52,263 bases of DNA from Lachnospiraceae bacterium (GTDB taxonomy: Bacteria > Bacillota > Clostridia > Lachnospirales > Lachnospiraceae): contig JAPFDH010000117.1 in assembly GCA_026169045.1 (NCBI GenBank), positions 1 through 52,263 of the forward strand, in the 5' to 3' direction. Below the pieces are notes generated by a model. That model was not told the DNA's origin and made no database searches. It saw nothing but the letters and a program-made list of their open reading frames with translations. Below are positions 8,774-16,206 of the stretch, piece by piece (position 1 is the first letter of the stretch; each line of letters starts with the position of its first letter). The position numbers and the translations under genes are program-made.

Positions 8774-9592
8774 TCAACCAAGCCGCAGCCCTTTCATTCG
8801 GCTGCGGTAGTTGGTTGGGGTTTCATTTTGATGGCGCTTAAAATAGCGGGAAAAGTAAAACTGATCACAAAATTCCAATTGGTCTGAAATTTGTCCCACA
8901 GAAAAGTCTGTTGTGAGCAGAAGCTGACAGGCTTGATTAAAAAGAATCTGGTCCAGATAGGTCCCTATGGGCATATTCGTTTCTTTTTTGAATCGTTTTG
9001 CCAATGTACTGGGAGAAATATTCAAATATTCCGCCAACTGTGCCACATTCAGTCTGGAAGAAACCGCTTTTCTCACATAAGCAAACATCTCCTGCAATAA
9101 AGGGGAATATGTATGCACTTCTCTTCCTGCCAACCCCGCTTCCCGAATCATATCTCCCACAATTTTTATCACTTCTCCCTGAATTCCCAAAACAGCATCC
9201 AGAGAATATTCACCATATTGTTTTTCCACTCGTTCCATTTCTTCCCCGGTCAATTTCCGAAAATAACAAGACTGACATCCCTGGAATAAATCAAATCCGT
9301 CCGGCATCCGAATGTTAATATGAAAGTACCATTTTTCCATATAGGATTCACAGTGATAATCATAATTTAGCCCGGCAGGAATTAAATAGGAACAGCCAGG
9401 CTGCAGTACAACCTGGGTTTCTCCGATATCCAAAATGGCTTCTCCTTCTTTCACAAAATATAAACGTGAAAATGGAGCACAGGCATTATGATACCTCCAT
9501 GTATGATCCAGATAGGCATGCCCACTCTCTATAATTTCTACTTTCAGTTTTCCCATCCACCCCAATGCTGTTTCATTTTTCTCTATTTTCAT
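8774..9592 (-). CDS. AraC-family transcriptional regulator, probable regulator of the GH29 gene
   Basis: 272 residues with an N-terminal cupin-like ligand-binding domain (about 15-105) and a C-terminal AraC DNA-binding domain with two helix-turn-helix units (about 172-270; LAEYLNISPSTLAKRFKKE and the second-helix region ending PTNYRSRMK). It is divergent from the GH29 alpha-L-fucosidase gene, which suggests it is a sugar-responsive activator of that gene. A 13-base direct repeat lies in the shared intergenic region. An imperfect hairpin near its 3' end (8778-8814) may serve as part of the end of the mutS2 operon transcript. Confidence 0.88.
   Translation of the reverse strand: MKIEKNETALGWMGKLKVEIIESGHAYLDHTWRYHNACAPFSRLYFVKEGEAILDIGETQVVLQPGCSYLIPAGLNYDYHCESYMEKWYFHINIRMPDGFDLFQGCQSCYFRKLTGEEMERVEKQYGEYSLDAVLGIQGEVIKIVGDMIREAGLAGREVHTYSPLLQEMFAYVRKAVSSRLNVAQLAEYLNISPSTLAKRFKKETNMPIGTYLDQILFNQACQLLLTTDFSVGQISDQLEFCDQFYFSRYFKRHQNETPTNYRSRMKGLRLG
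8778..8814. repeat. Stem-loop in the convergent 3' ends of the kinase and AraC genes
   Basis: CCGCAGCC (8783-8790) pairs with GGCTGCGG (8800-8807) and CCAA/TTGG extend the stem. There is no clear T-tract, so it is a weak terminator candidate or an mRNA-protecting structure. It lies inside the AraC coding end. Confidence 0.35.
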
Positions 9593-9647
9593 CTTCCATC
9601 CTCTTCTTCCTACGATCTCTTTTCATAAATACCGGCATTCAATATGC

Positions 9648-9827
9648 TAAAATATCCATATTTTTTCCCTTTTTTTTACTTTCCTATTTTTTCTGTCTAC
9701 TATATACTATTTTTAATCAAAAAACAAGTGAATTAAGTGGTTTCTGGGTTTTTTCTTATTCTCTTTTTCCAATACTTCTTACCGTTTTTTTTAAGGTAAC
9801 ATGTTTGAAAAAGATAAAATATCCATA
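9648..9827. promoter_or_regulatory. AraC/GH29 intergenic region with a 13-base direct repeat
   Basis: The divergent intergenic region (9593-9884) contains TAAAATATCCATA twice in the same orientation, at 9648-9660 and 9815-9827. Paired direct repeats are a usual target of AraC-type dimers and can form a loop between divergent promoters. I see no consensus -35 box for the GH29 gene, which fits activator dependence. That these are AraC sites is inference. Confidence 0.4.
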
Positions 9828-9884
9828 GTTTTTAAGGAACAGGCAAAGCAGGAAAAATCCCCCGGAAACAGGAAAGGAGTTTAT

Positions 9885-11204
9885 ATGTCCAGTTACGTTA
9901 CACGCAAAACACCAGGTGATACTTCCTGGTTTACCCATGACCGTTTTGGTATGTTTATTCATTGGGGATTATATTCTCTTCCGGCACGTCATGAATGGAT
10001 TAAGAGCCGTGAAAAAATTTCAGAAGAACATTATGATCTCTATTTTGAACATTTTAATCCAGACTTGTATGATCCGAAAGAATGGGCACGTCAGGCCAAA
10101 GCTGCCGGAATGAAATACGTTGTTATGACAGCAAAGCATCATGAAGGGTTCTGTATGTGGGACAGCCAATATACTGATTACAAATGTACCAATACCCCGG
10201 CTGGTCGTGATCTTATTAAAGAATATGTGGATGCATTCCGTGCAGAGGGTCTTCACATCGGTTTTTACTATTCCTTAATTGACTGGCATCATCCGGACTT
10301 TACCATTGATCCTATCCATCCCCGCAGAGACGATGCCAATGCCAAAGAACTGAATGAGGGACGGGATATGCACCGTTACGCAGAATATATGAGAAATCAG
10401 GTTGCTGAACTTCTCACTAATTACGGAAAAATCGATATTCTCTGGTTTGATTTTTCTTACAGCCAGAACAAGGGTACTGGTGAAAATTCCTGGCAGGTAG
10501 GAAAAGGCAAGGATGATTGGGAAGCAGAAGAACTTCTGGCACTGGCTCGTAAACTCCAGCCTCATATCATTATTGACAACCGTACAGAAATCGACCAGGA
10601 TCTCTGGACTCCGGAACAGTATCAGCCTACCGACTGGATTCGCCATCCGGAAACAGGGGAACTGGTTACATGGGAAGCATGCCAGACCTTTTCCGGATCT
10701 TGGGGATATTACCGGGATGAAATGACATGGAAATCTCCGGAAATGCTGATTCGTATGTTGGTCAATACGGTTTCTATCGGCGGAAACCTGCTGATGAACG
10801 TAGGACCGACTTCCAGAGGTTATCTGGATTACCGAGCAGAAGAAGCATTGTCCGTATATGCAGAATGGATGAAGTATAACAGCCGTTCTATTTATGGATG
10901 TACCATGGCAGAGCCGGAATTTGAAACACCAAGTGACTGCCGTCTGACACAGAGCGAAGATGGAAAACGCATTTATATCCATCTGTTTGCTTATCCATTT
11001 GCGCACTTAAAACTCAAAGGTTTCGCAGGAAAGATTAAATACGCTCAGTTCCTGCATGATGGAAGCGAAGTTCTGTTTACAGAAGGAAAAATTGATCATT
11101 TCAGCGCCGGACGCGAAAAAGAAGATGCCGATATGACTATCTTATATCTTCCAGATGTAAAACCCCATTGTCTGGTACCGGTTATCGAAATCTTCTTAAA
11201 ATAA
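9885..11204 (+). CDS. GH29 alpha-L-fucosidase, cytoplasmic
   Basis: Retaining exo-glycosidase releasing alpha-linked L-fucose. The start at 9885 follows AAAGGAG; an upstream ATG at 9801 has no ribosome binding site. The 439 residues comprise a (beta/alpha)8-like catalytic domain (about 10-345) with the family motifs FGMFIHWGLYS (21-31), TAKHHEGFCMWDS (82-94) and LWFDF, where Asp189 is the likely nucleophile. A C-terminal beta-sandwich follows (about 350-439). No signal peptide is present, so the substrate must be imported oligosaccharide. The gene is divergent from an AraC regulator and ends at a strong terminator. Host glycans or plant xyloglucan and RG-I are possible sources; the linkage is not readable. 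Confidence 0.9.
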   Translation: MSSYVTRKTPGDTSWFTHDRFGMFIHWGLYSLPARHEWIKSREKISEEHYDLYFEHFNPDLYDPKEWARQAKAAGMKYVVMTAKHHEGFCMWDSQYTDYKCTNTPAGRDLIKEYVDAFRAEGLHIGFYYSLIDWHHPDFTIDPIHPRRDDANAKELNEGRDMHRYAEYMRNQVAELLTNYGKIDILWFDFSYSQNKGTGENSWQVGKGKDDWEAEELLALARKLQPHIIIDNRTEIDQDLWTPEQYQPTDWIRHPETGELVTWEACQTFSGSWGYYRDEMTWKSPEMLIRMLVNTVSIGGNLLMNVGPTSRGYLDYRAEEALSVYAEWMKYNSRSIYGCTMAEPEFETPSDCRLTQSEDGKRIYIHLFAYPFAHLKLKGFAGKIKYAQFLHDGSEVLFTEGKIDHFSAGREKEDADMTILYLPDVKPHCLVPVIEIFLK

Positions 11205-11226
11205 ACGTTTTACATTTCATGTATTT

Positions 11227-11273
11227 AAAAAACCAGAATGTATTGCCATATGGCAATACATTCTGGTTTTTTT
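11227..11273. terminator. Bidirectional terminator between GH29 and aroA
   Basis: A perfect 46-base palindrome (11227-11272, centre CCATATGG) starts with A6 and ends with T7. It can end transcription of the GH29 gene on the plus strand and aroA on the minus strand. Confidence 0.9.
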
Positions 11274-11291
11274 ATCCTGATACATCTAAAC

Positions 11292-12632
11292 TTACAAAAG
11301 AGACAGTTGCGCTACTGCATCATCTAATACGGAAAAATATTCCTGAAATGTCTTTCTGCAGCATCCGGGATCCTCTATGACAATTCCGGGTGCACGCAGA
11401 CCGATGAGAGAAAATCCCATAGCCATACGATGATCATCATATGTCTGCACCGTGGATGGAGCTGGAGTTCCGGGATAAATCGTAATGGAATCTTCTCTTT
11501 CTTCACAGGAAATTCCCATACGTTGAAGCTCCGTACAGATAGCATGGATACGATTAGTTTCCTGATAACGGATATGGCCAATTCCCGTAATAGTAGTAGG
11601 GGAGGTTGCAAATACTGCCAGTGCAGCCATGGTAATCGCCTGATCCGAACAAGCATGCATATCACATGTAATCCCCGGATAAATTCCATTTTTCGGTCCT
11701 GTTATCGTAATACCATCTGGTGATTCCCTTCGACTGCATCCCATTTTTTCCAGAAAGTTAAGGAATTCCATATCACCCTGGATGGATTGTTCCGTTACAT
11801 GACGAACCGTAACAGAAATCCCCAATAAAAGTGCCATAGCATAAAAATAGCATGCGGCAGATATATCCGGCTCTATTTGATACTCCAATCCATGATATTT
11901 TTGTCCCCCGGATATAAAAAATGTATCGGGAGAAGGATTTGTGACTAGAATTCCGAAATCTTCCATCATTTTAACCGTCATAGCAATATATGCCATTCCA
12001 TGTTTTCCTTCCACATGGATTTTAACATCATCCTTAAAGCAGCAGGAAGCAATCAAAAGTGCACTCAAAAACTGGCTGCTATGGTCAATATTGATATTCA
12101 TCTCCGATACGTTTGGACCCTCTGAGGACAACGTAAACGGAAAAAAGCCCTTCTGTCCGGTATAAACAATTTGGGTTCCCAAACCTTCCAAACTGGAAAG
12201 AAGCGGTGCCATAGGTCTTTTTTTCATTTGATCAGACGCATCCAGATGAAATATCCCTTTTGACACGCCCAGATATGCAGTCAAAAAACGGGCAGCCGTT
12301 CCGGCGCTTCCCACATAAATAGAGGCTTCTTTCTTTGGGACATCGCCTCCTAATCCCGTTACCTTTACAGTTTTTTCTTTTTCATCGACGAAAACGGAAA
12401 ATCCAAGGTCCTGTATACAGGCAAGAAAGTAACGGGAATCATCGGAAAATAACGTTCCCCTCAAAATACTGGTACCATCAGCTAAAGTTGCCAACAGTAA
12501 CGCACGATTAGTAATACTCTTGGAACCTGGAACAGACACACTAAGAAAACCGTGTTCCTCTTTTTTTTGAATGGAAGAATAAACACAGGGAACCTGATAG
12601 GAATCCAAACCAGAAGATGTCGTTGTAACCAT
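11292..12632 (-). CDS. aroA: 3-phosphoshikimate 1-carboxyvinyltransferase (EPSP synthase)
   Basis: Shikimate-pathway enzyme joining shikimate-3-phosphate and phosphoenolpyruvate. The start at 12632 has AGGAGG upstream; a longer in-frame ATG at 12695 has none. The 446 residues show PGSKSITNRALL (35-46), the GSAGTAARFLTA phosphate/PEP-binding segment, a KKRP motif and the C-terminal DDHRMAM motif. It stands alone, with no other shikimate gene in the window, and follows an Rrf2-type regulator gene by 74 bases. It might be in the same transcript as GH20 and Rrf2, which would be an odd mixture. Confidence 0.93.
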   Translation of the reverse strand: MVTTTSSGLDSYQVPCVYSSIQKKEEHGFLSVSVPGSKSITNRALLLATLADGTSILRGTLFSDDSRYFLACIQDLGFSVFVDEKEKTVKVTGLGGDVPKKEASIYVGSAGTAARFLTAYLGVSKGIFHLDASDQMKKRPMAPLLSSLEGLGTQIVYTGQKGFFPFTLSSEGPNVSEMNINIDHSSQFLSALLIASCCFKDDVKIHVEGKHGMAYIAMTVKMMEDFGILVTNPSPDTFFISGGQKYHGLEYQIEPDISAACYFYAMALLLGISVTVRHVTEQSIQGDMEFLNFLEKMGCSRRESPDGITITGPKNGIYPGITCDMHACSDQAITMAALAVFATSPTTITGIGHIRYQETNRIHAICTELQRMGISCEEREDSITIYPGTPAPSTVQTYDDHRMAMGFSLIGLRAPGIVIEDPGCCRKTFQEYFSVLDDAVAQLSLL

Positions 12633-12647
12633 AAAATTCCTCCTTCT

Positions 12648-12682
12648 ACGGCAGAAAACAGATCCTAAACAGTTTCTGCCGT
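12648..12682 (-). repeat. Inverted repeat in the aroA leader
   Basis: ACGGCAGAAA (12648-12657) and TTTCTGCCGT (12673-12682) form a 10-base stem just upstream of the aroA ribosome binding site. There is no U-tract. It could be an RNA leader structure or an operator for the neighbouring Rrf2 regulator; neither can be shown here. Confidence 0.45.
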
Positions 12683-12706
12683 TTCCAATACTCATACTAT
12701 CTTTTT

Positions 12707-13120
12707 CTAAACATTTCCATCTAACAAGTCCTGAAGTGTAATACCCTCCAAATATGCGTCAATCATAACATCCAGTTTCTTCCACATAGGAAGTGTCAGA
12801 CATATACCCGAGCGGCCACATTCGGAATCACCACAATGTTCCAGGCAGGAAACCGGCGCCAAACTTCCATCCGTCAGTTTTAATATGGAACCCACCGTGT
12901 ATTCACAGGCAGGTTTTGCCAGACGATATCCGCCTTCTTTTCCTCTTAAACTTTTTACAAACCCTGCCTTATTTAACATAGCGACAATCATTTCCATATA
13001 TTTTACCGAAATCCCCTGTCTGCCGGATATGGATTTCAATGAAATATATCCGTCCTCTTCCTGCTGTGCCAGATCCAACATGACACGAAGCGCATACCTT
13101 CCTTTTGTTGAAATCATCAT
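12707..13120 (-). CDS. Rrf2-family transcriptional regulator with a four-cysteine cluster site
   Basis: 137-residue winged-helix regulator. It begins with the family signature ISTKGRYALR, followed by the recognition region (about 25-60) and KEGGYRL (61-67). Cys92, Cys96, Cys101 and Cys107 form a cluster like that of Fe-S binding Rrf2 proteins such as IscR and NsrR, so iron, oxygen or nitric-oxide sensing is likely. No Fe-S assembly genes are adjacent. The gene begins 7 bases after the GH20 stop and the ribosome binding site (AAGGA) is rather far from the tandem ATGs. The target could be aroA downstream, but this is a guess. Confidence 0.85.
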   Translation of the reverse strand: MMISTKGRYALRVMLDLAQQEEDGYISLKSISGRQGISVKYMEMIVAMLNKAGFVKSLRGKEGGYRLAKPACEYTVGSILKLTDGSLAPVSCLEHCGDSECGRSGICLTLPMWKKLDVMIDAYLEGITLQDLLDGNV

Positions 13121-13127
13121 AATCTTA

Positions 13128-15041
13128 TCAATTCCTTCTTAATTCGTCGGCATACCAGCAAATAACCTCCTCAATACGGCAAAGTTCCGATTCTTTACTG
13201 GATTCTCTCCACATTTCTTTATAGTAATACAACCAGTTTTCCAGTTCTTCTGCCAGCTGCCAACATTCTTCTTTTTCCATTTCTTTCTGTTTTAAAAACC
13301 GCGACATTACCATAATCGATAAACGATTCATCAACCTTGTCCCATCTGCTGCCAGTAAAAAGTGATAAGCCAATGTTCTGGCAGAAGAATCCATCCGAGT
13401 CATCGTCTCTCTGATTTTATCCATATTTTCCAGAATATCTCTGTTTTGTTTCGTTACACTCTGGCAAAAAACATCCAAATCCGAAGGAAACGCTATTTCT
13501 TCTCCCAGATATTGTCTGAGACGAGACTCTTTTTCTTCTTCCGTAAGATCGTCGGTACATACTTCCTTATAATCGCAAAGCCACTTCCATGTGACTGCTT
13601 CATTCCTGGAAATTCTTTTCATGATTTCCATCAGCATTTCACTGGAATCTCCATATTCCAAAACAGAGATGCTGCGGTTGATGTCTTCTTCTGTTATTTC
13701 TTCTCCGTTCCAGGAAAATGCTGCTCCATAAATAAGACCTGGAATGGAAAATTCCTGTTCATTAATTTGACCAAAATCTCCCCAATCCGTATTCAATACA
13801 CCTACTGCACCATTTTCCATGCCATATCTGCACATTTTTGTAATATTCCTGTAGGCATCATGATAGCGGGGAATCCAATGATTCCATCCGTTGACACCAC
13901 TGCAGACATACTGGATTGCTCCGGCAGATGCCAGCTTTTTCACCGGTTCATCCGACTGTTCCGGAGAATAACCCCAATTCAAGCAAATCGTTTCTTTGGG
14001 AAGTTCCTGAATCATTTCCGGAAATCCGCAGATAATATCTCCCCAAAACATAGGAATTTTTCCTTTTCCGATCACAAATGTACACAGCTCTTTCACATAA
14101 TTCATATATAAATGTTCCAGACCAATTTCTTCTTTGAGCTGTTTGCTTCTACCCTTACCCAAATCAAACGTTTCGTCCGCACATATATTAAAATAATTGG
14201 ATGAAAAGAGTGCCATATACTCTTCAATCATTTTTTTCGATAATTCCATGCTTCTCTTATCTGCTGCATTTAATGTATGATGCAGCATTCTTCCCCGGAA
14301 AGAAAATGGGTCTTTCCTGCTTTCTTCCAACTCACAAAGCCCTTCAAAATGCTTGGTGCGTAAGAGTTTATATAAATGCCCAAAACTGGCCAATGACGGA
14401 ACCAGATCGATATTTCTTTCTCTACAATAACTGTCCAATTCCATGATTTCTTCCGCTGTCAGTGGCGTATCGTCTCTCCATAACTCTGAAAAATCCCGGA
14501 ATAAGTAGGTGTGTTCAATATATAACTGAAATTGATTCATTTTGTACAAGCAAAGATGATCTACCATATCTTTCAATGTATCAAGAGTAGCGACCCTTCC
14601 TCTTGTCACATCATGATAAAATCCTCTCTCCCTATAATCCGGCCAGTCTTCGATCCGGCAATACGGTATCATAGCACCTTTTTGACGAATGATTTGACGT
14701 AAGGTCTGCACACCATAAAACATTCCTTCTTTGGTTTCTGCTCTTACAATCACCTGTTCTTCGGTCACCATCAGCTGATATCCCTGCTCTCTTTTTAAAG
14801 AAGAAGCATCTTTCCCCATACATCCCTGTTGAGTACACAAACAAATATCGTATGTTCTTGCTTTTCCCCTCAACACTGCCAATTTCATTCCTGTAGCTTT
14901 TTTTACTTCTGACTGGAGCATTTTAGCATATAAAAAAGAAGATTGATCTTCCGTCTCCAGTACAATTCTTGCCTGATAATTCAAACAAAAATTTTCTTCA
15001 TTCCATACCGATACTTTTGGCTGCGGCAATAAATTCATCAT
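13128..15041 (-). CDS. GH20 family glycosidase (beta-N-acetylhexosaminidase-like), cytoplasmic
   Basis: 637 residues. An N-terminal GH20b-like alpha/beta domain (about 1-130) precedes a GH20 barrel that begins at EDWPDYRERGFYHDVTRG (131-148). The catalytic Asp-Glu pair of substrate-assisted hexosaminidases is visible as Asp289-Glu290 in CADETFDLGKGRS. The C-terminal part (about 470-637) is helical and rich in charged residues, with no domain I recognise. No signal peptide is present. AAAGGAG precedes tandem start codons (15041 or 15038). It lies 18 bases after the AraC regulator gene, so the two form an operon. Expected activity is release of terminal beta-GlcNAc or beta-GalNAc; other GH20 specificities exist. 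Confidence 0.85.
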   Translation of the reverse strand: MMNLLPQPKVSVWNEENFCLNYQARIVLETEDQSSFLYAKMLQSEVKKATGMKLAVLRGKARTYDICLCTQQGCMGKDASSLKREQGYQLMVTEEQVIVRAETKEGMFYGVQTLRQIIRQKGAMIPYCRIEDWPDYRERGFYHDVTRGRVATLDTLKDMVDHLCLYKMNQFQLYIEHTYLFRDFSELWRDDTPLTAEEIMELDSYCRERNIDLVPSLASFGHLYKLLRTKHFEGLCELEESRKDPFSFRGRMLHHTLNAADKRSMELSKKMIEEYMALFSSNYFNICADETFDLGKGRSKQLKEEIGLEHLYMNYVKELCTFVIGKGKIPMFWGDIICGFPEMIQELPKETICLNWGYSPEQSDEPVKKLASAGAIQYVCSGVNGWNHWIPRYHDAYRNITKMCRYGMENGAVGVLNTDWGDFGQINEQEFSIPGLIYGAAFSWNGEEITEEDINRSISVLEYGDSSEMLMEIMKRISRNEAVTWKWLCDYKEVCTDDLTEEEKESRLRQYLGEEIAFPSDLDVFCQSVTKQNRDILENMDKIRETMTRMDSSARTLAYHFLLAADGTRLMNRLSIMVMSRFLKQKEMEKEECWQLAEELENWLYYYKEMWRESSKESELCRIEEVICWYADELRRN

Positions 15042-15059
15042 AAAACAAAACCCTCTCCT

Positions 15060-16010
15060 TTAAAATTCATTCACTTTTTTTTGGAAGAAAGCTTTCCGAT
15101 ATTGAGATGGTGTCATCCCTTCGTATCGTTTAAACAATTTCATATAATGTTTCTCATCGGAAAACCCGCACATGGATGCAATGGTATAAATCTTTAATTC
15201 CCGATTCGTCAGAAGATTTTTCGATACCGAAATACGCAAACGGTTCACATACGATATCAACGGATATCCGGTATATATTTTAAATAAGCTGGAAAGATAT
15301 GCAGTATTATATCCAAACCGTTCCGCCACTGAAGATGCCGTAAGAGTCTGACCATAATGGGCTTGAATCCACTCCATCACCTGTGTCAGACCGGCAGGAA
15401 ATTCTTGTCGTATTCTATTCTGCTGTTTTATGTACTCCTGTGTCAATTCCAAAAGAACCAGACTGGATGCATAAATCGTCCGTTTCGTCACCATAAAGTT
15501 ATCTCTTCTGGCAAGATCCAAAAGCTGAACCATCAAAAGTGTAACCCGATTGGAAGAATCTAAATGAAATGCCTCAGGAATCACATACTGTTCCTCCTTT
15601 GGCACATTTTCTGCCACCCCATTGCAGAATTCTCCACTATCTTCCTGCACAACCTGATAATCCTCTGCGAACCGAAAATGCATCCAATAATAGGAAAGAT
15701 ACCCTTCAGACGCCTTATGTCCATAATGTTCTACCCCAGCTTCCAAAAGAAATACCTGATTCTCAGAAATTTCATACGCTTTTTTACCCTGAGTAATGTA
15801 AAGTGTTCCTTTCTGGACTGCCAAAAGTACAAAGGATTCACACACCCGCCTCATATGGAGAAAATGATCTTCACTGATTAAATTACCGCATGATTCATAT
15901 AAAACCGGCTTTTCAGCACTGGATATAAAACATTTCATCTGGAATTTGACCACCTTATCTATGATACTCACCATTGCATTTCCTGCAGCAAAAGCGTATT
16001 CTTTTTTCAT
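15060..16010 (-). CDS. AraC-family transcriptional regulator of the GH20/GH127 genes
   Basis: Up to 316 residues: a cupin-type sensor domain (about 50-140) and a C-terminal AraC DNA-binding domain (about 215-310; VAERFGYNTAYLSSLFKIYTGYP and SMCGFSDEKHYMKLFKRYEGMTPSQYRK). The start is uncertain: the first ATG (16010) has no ribosome binding site. An ATG at 15932 has AAGGTGG 11 bases upstream and would give 290 residues, the usual length for this class. It shares an intergenic region with the divergent GH127 gene and is followed by GH20, so it is likely to control both. Confidence 0.87.
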   Translation of the reverse strand: MKKEYAFAAGNAMVSIIDKVVKFQMKCFISSAEKPVLYESCGNLISEDHFLHMRRVCESFVLLAVQKGTLYITQGKKAYEISENQVFLLEAGVEHYGHKASEGYLSYYWMHFRFAEDYQVVQEDSGEFCNGVAENVPKEEQYVIPEAFHLDSSNRVTLLMVQLLDLARRDNFMVTKRTIYASSLVLLELTQEYIKQQNRIRQEFPAGLTQVMEWIQAHYGQTLTASSVAERFGYNTAYLSSLFKIYTGYPLISYVNRLRISVSKNLLTNRELKIYTIASMCGFSDEKHYMKLFKRYEGMTPSQYRKAFFQKKVNEF

Positions 16011-16051
16011 AGATAGAATCTAAACCGCGGTGATTCTAAACAAAAGAAAAA

Positions 16052-16061
16052 GAAACGTTTC
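16052..16061. promoter_or_regulatory. Palindromic operator candidate GAAACGTTTC (AraC/GH127 region)
   Basis: The perfect palindrome AGAAACGTTTCT (16051-16062) lies between the AraC regulator and the GH127 gene. The core GAAACGTTTC is identical to that at 23577-23586 in the nitroreductase promoter. The CG-centred form resembles LacI-family operators. It does not match the CcpA cre consensus at its outer bases. No LacI-family gene is in the window. Confidence 0.55.
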
Positions 16062-16106
16062 TGCCGGATATTTGACATGATCTATCCTGTCATACATCCT
16101 GGGGCT

Positions 16107-16135
16107 AGTATAGCATACCCGCCTTCTGTTTTGAA
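16107..16135 (-). promoter_or_regulatory. Promoter of the AraC-GH20 operon
   Basis: On the minus strand TTCAAA (16130-16135) and TATACT (16107-16112) are 17 bases apart, and TG precedes the -10 box in extended form (TGCTATACT). The palindrome at 16052-16061 would lie in the transcribed leader, some 40 bases after the start site. Confidence 0.5.
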
Positions 16136-16206
16136 GTAGTTTTCTTTCCGATCAGGAAATGTTTCTCTTATTTCATCATAATTATACCTTGAAAGGAGTA
16201 TATATC

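Noticed and set aside
10275-11006. Long minus-strand frame inside the GH29 gene
   Set aside because: Antisense shadow of the GH29 coding sequence; Cys/His/Phe-rich composition typical of such frames.
13362-14111. Long open reading frame on the plus strand inside the GH20 gene
   Set aside because: It lies wholly opposite a gene with clear catalytic motifs, has no ribosome binding site, and its translation is low-complexity and unlike any family I know.
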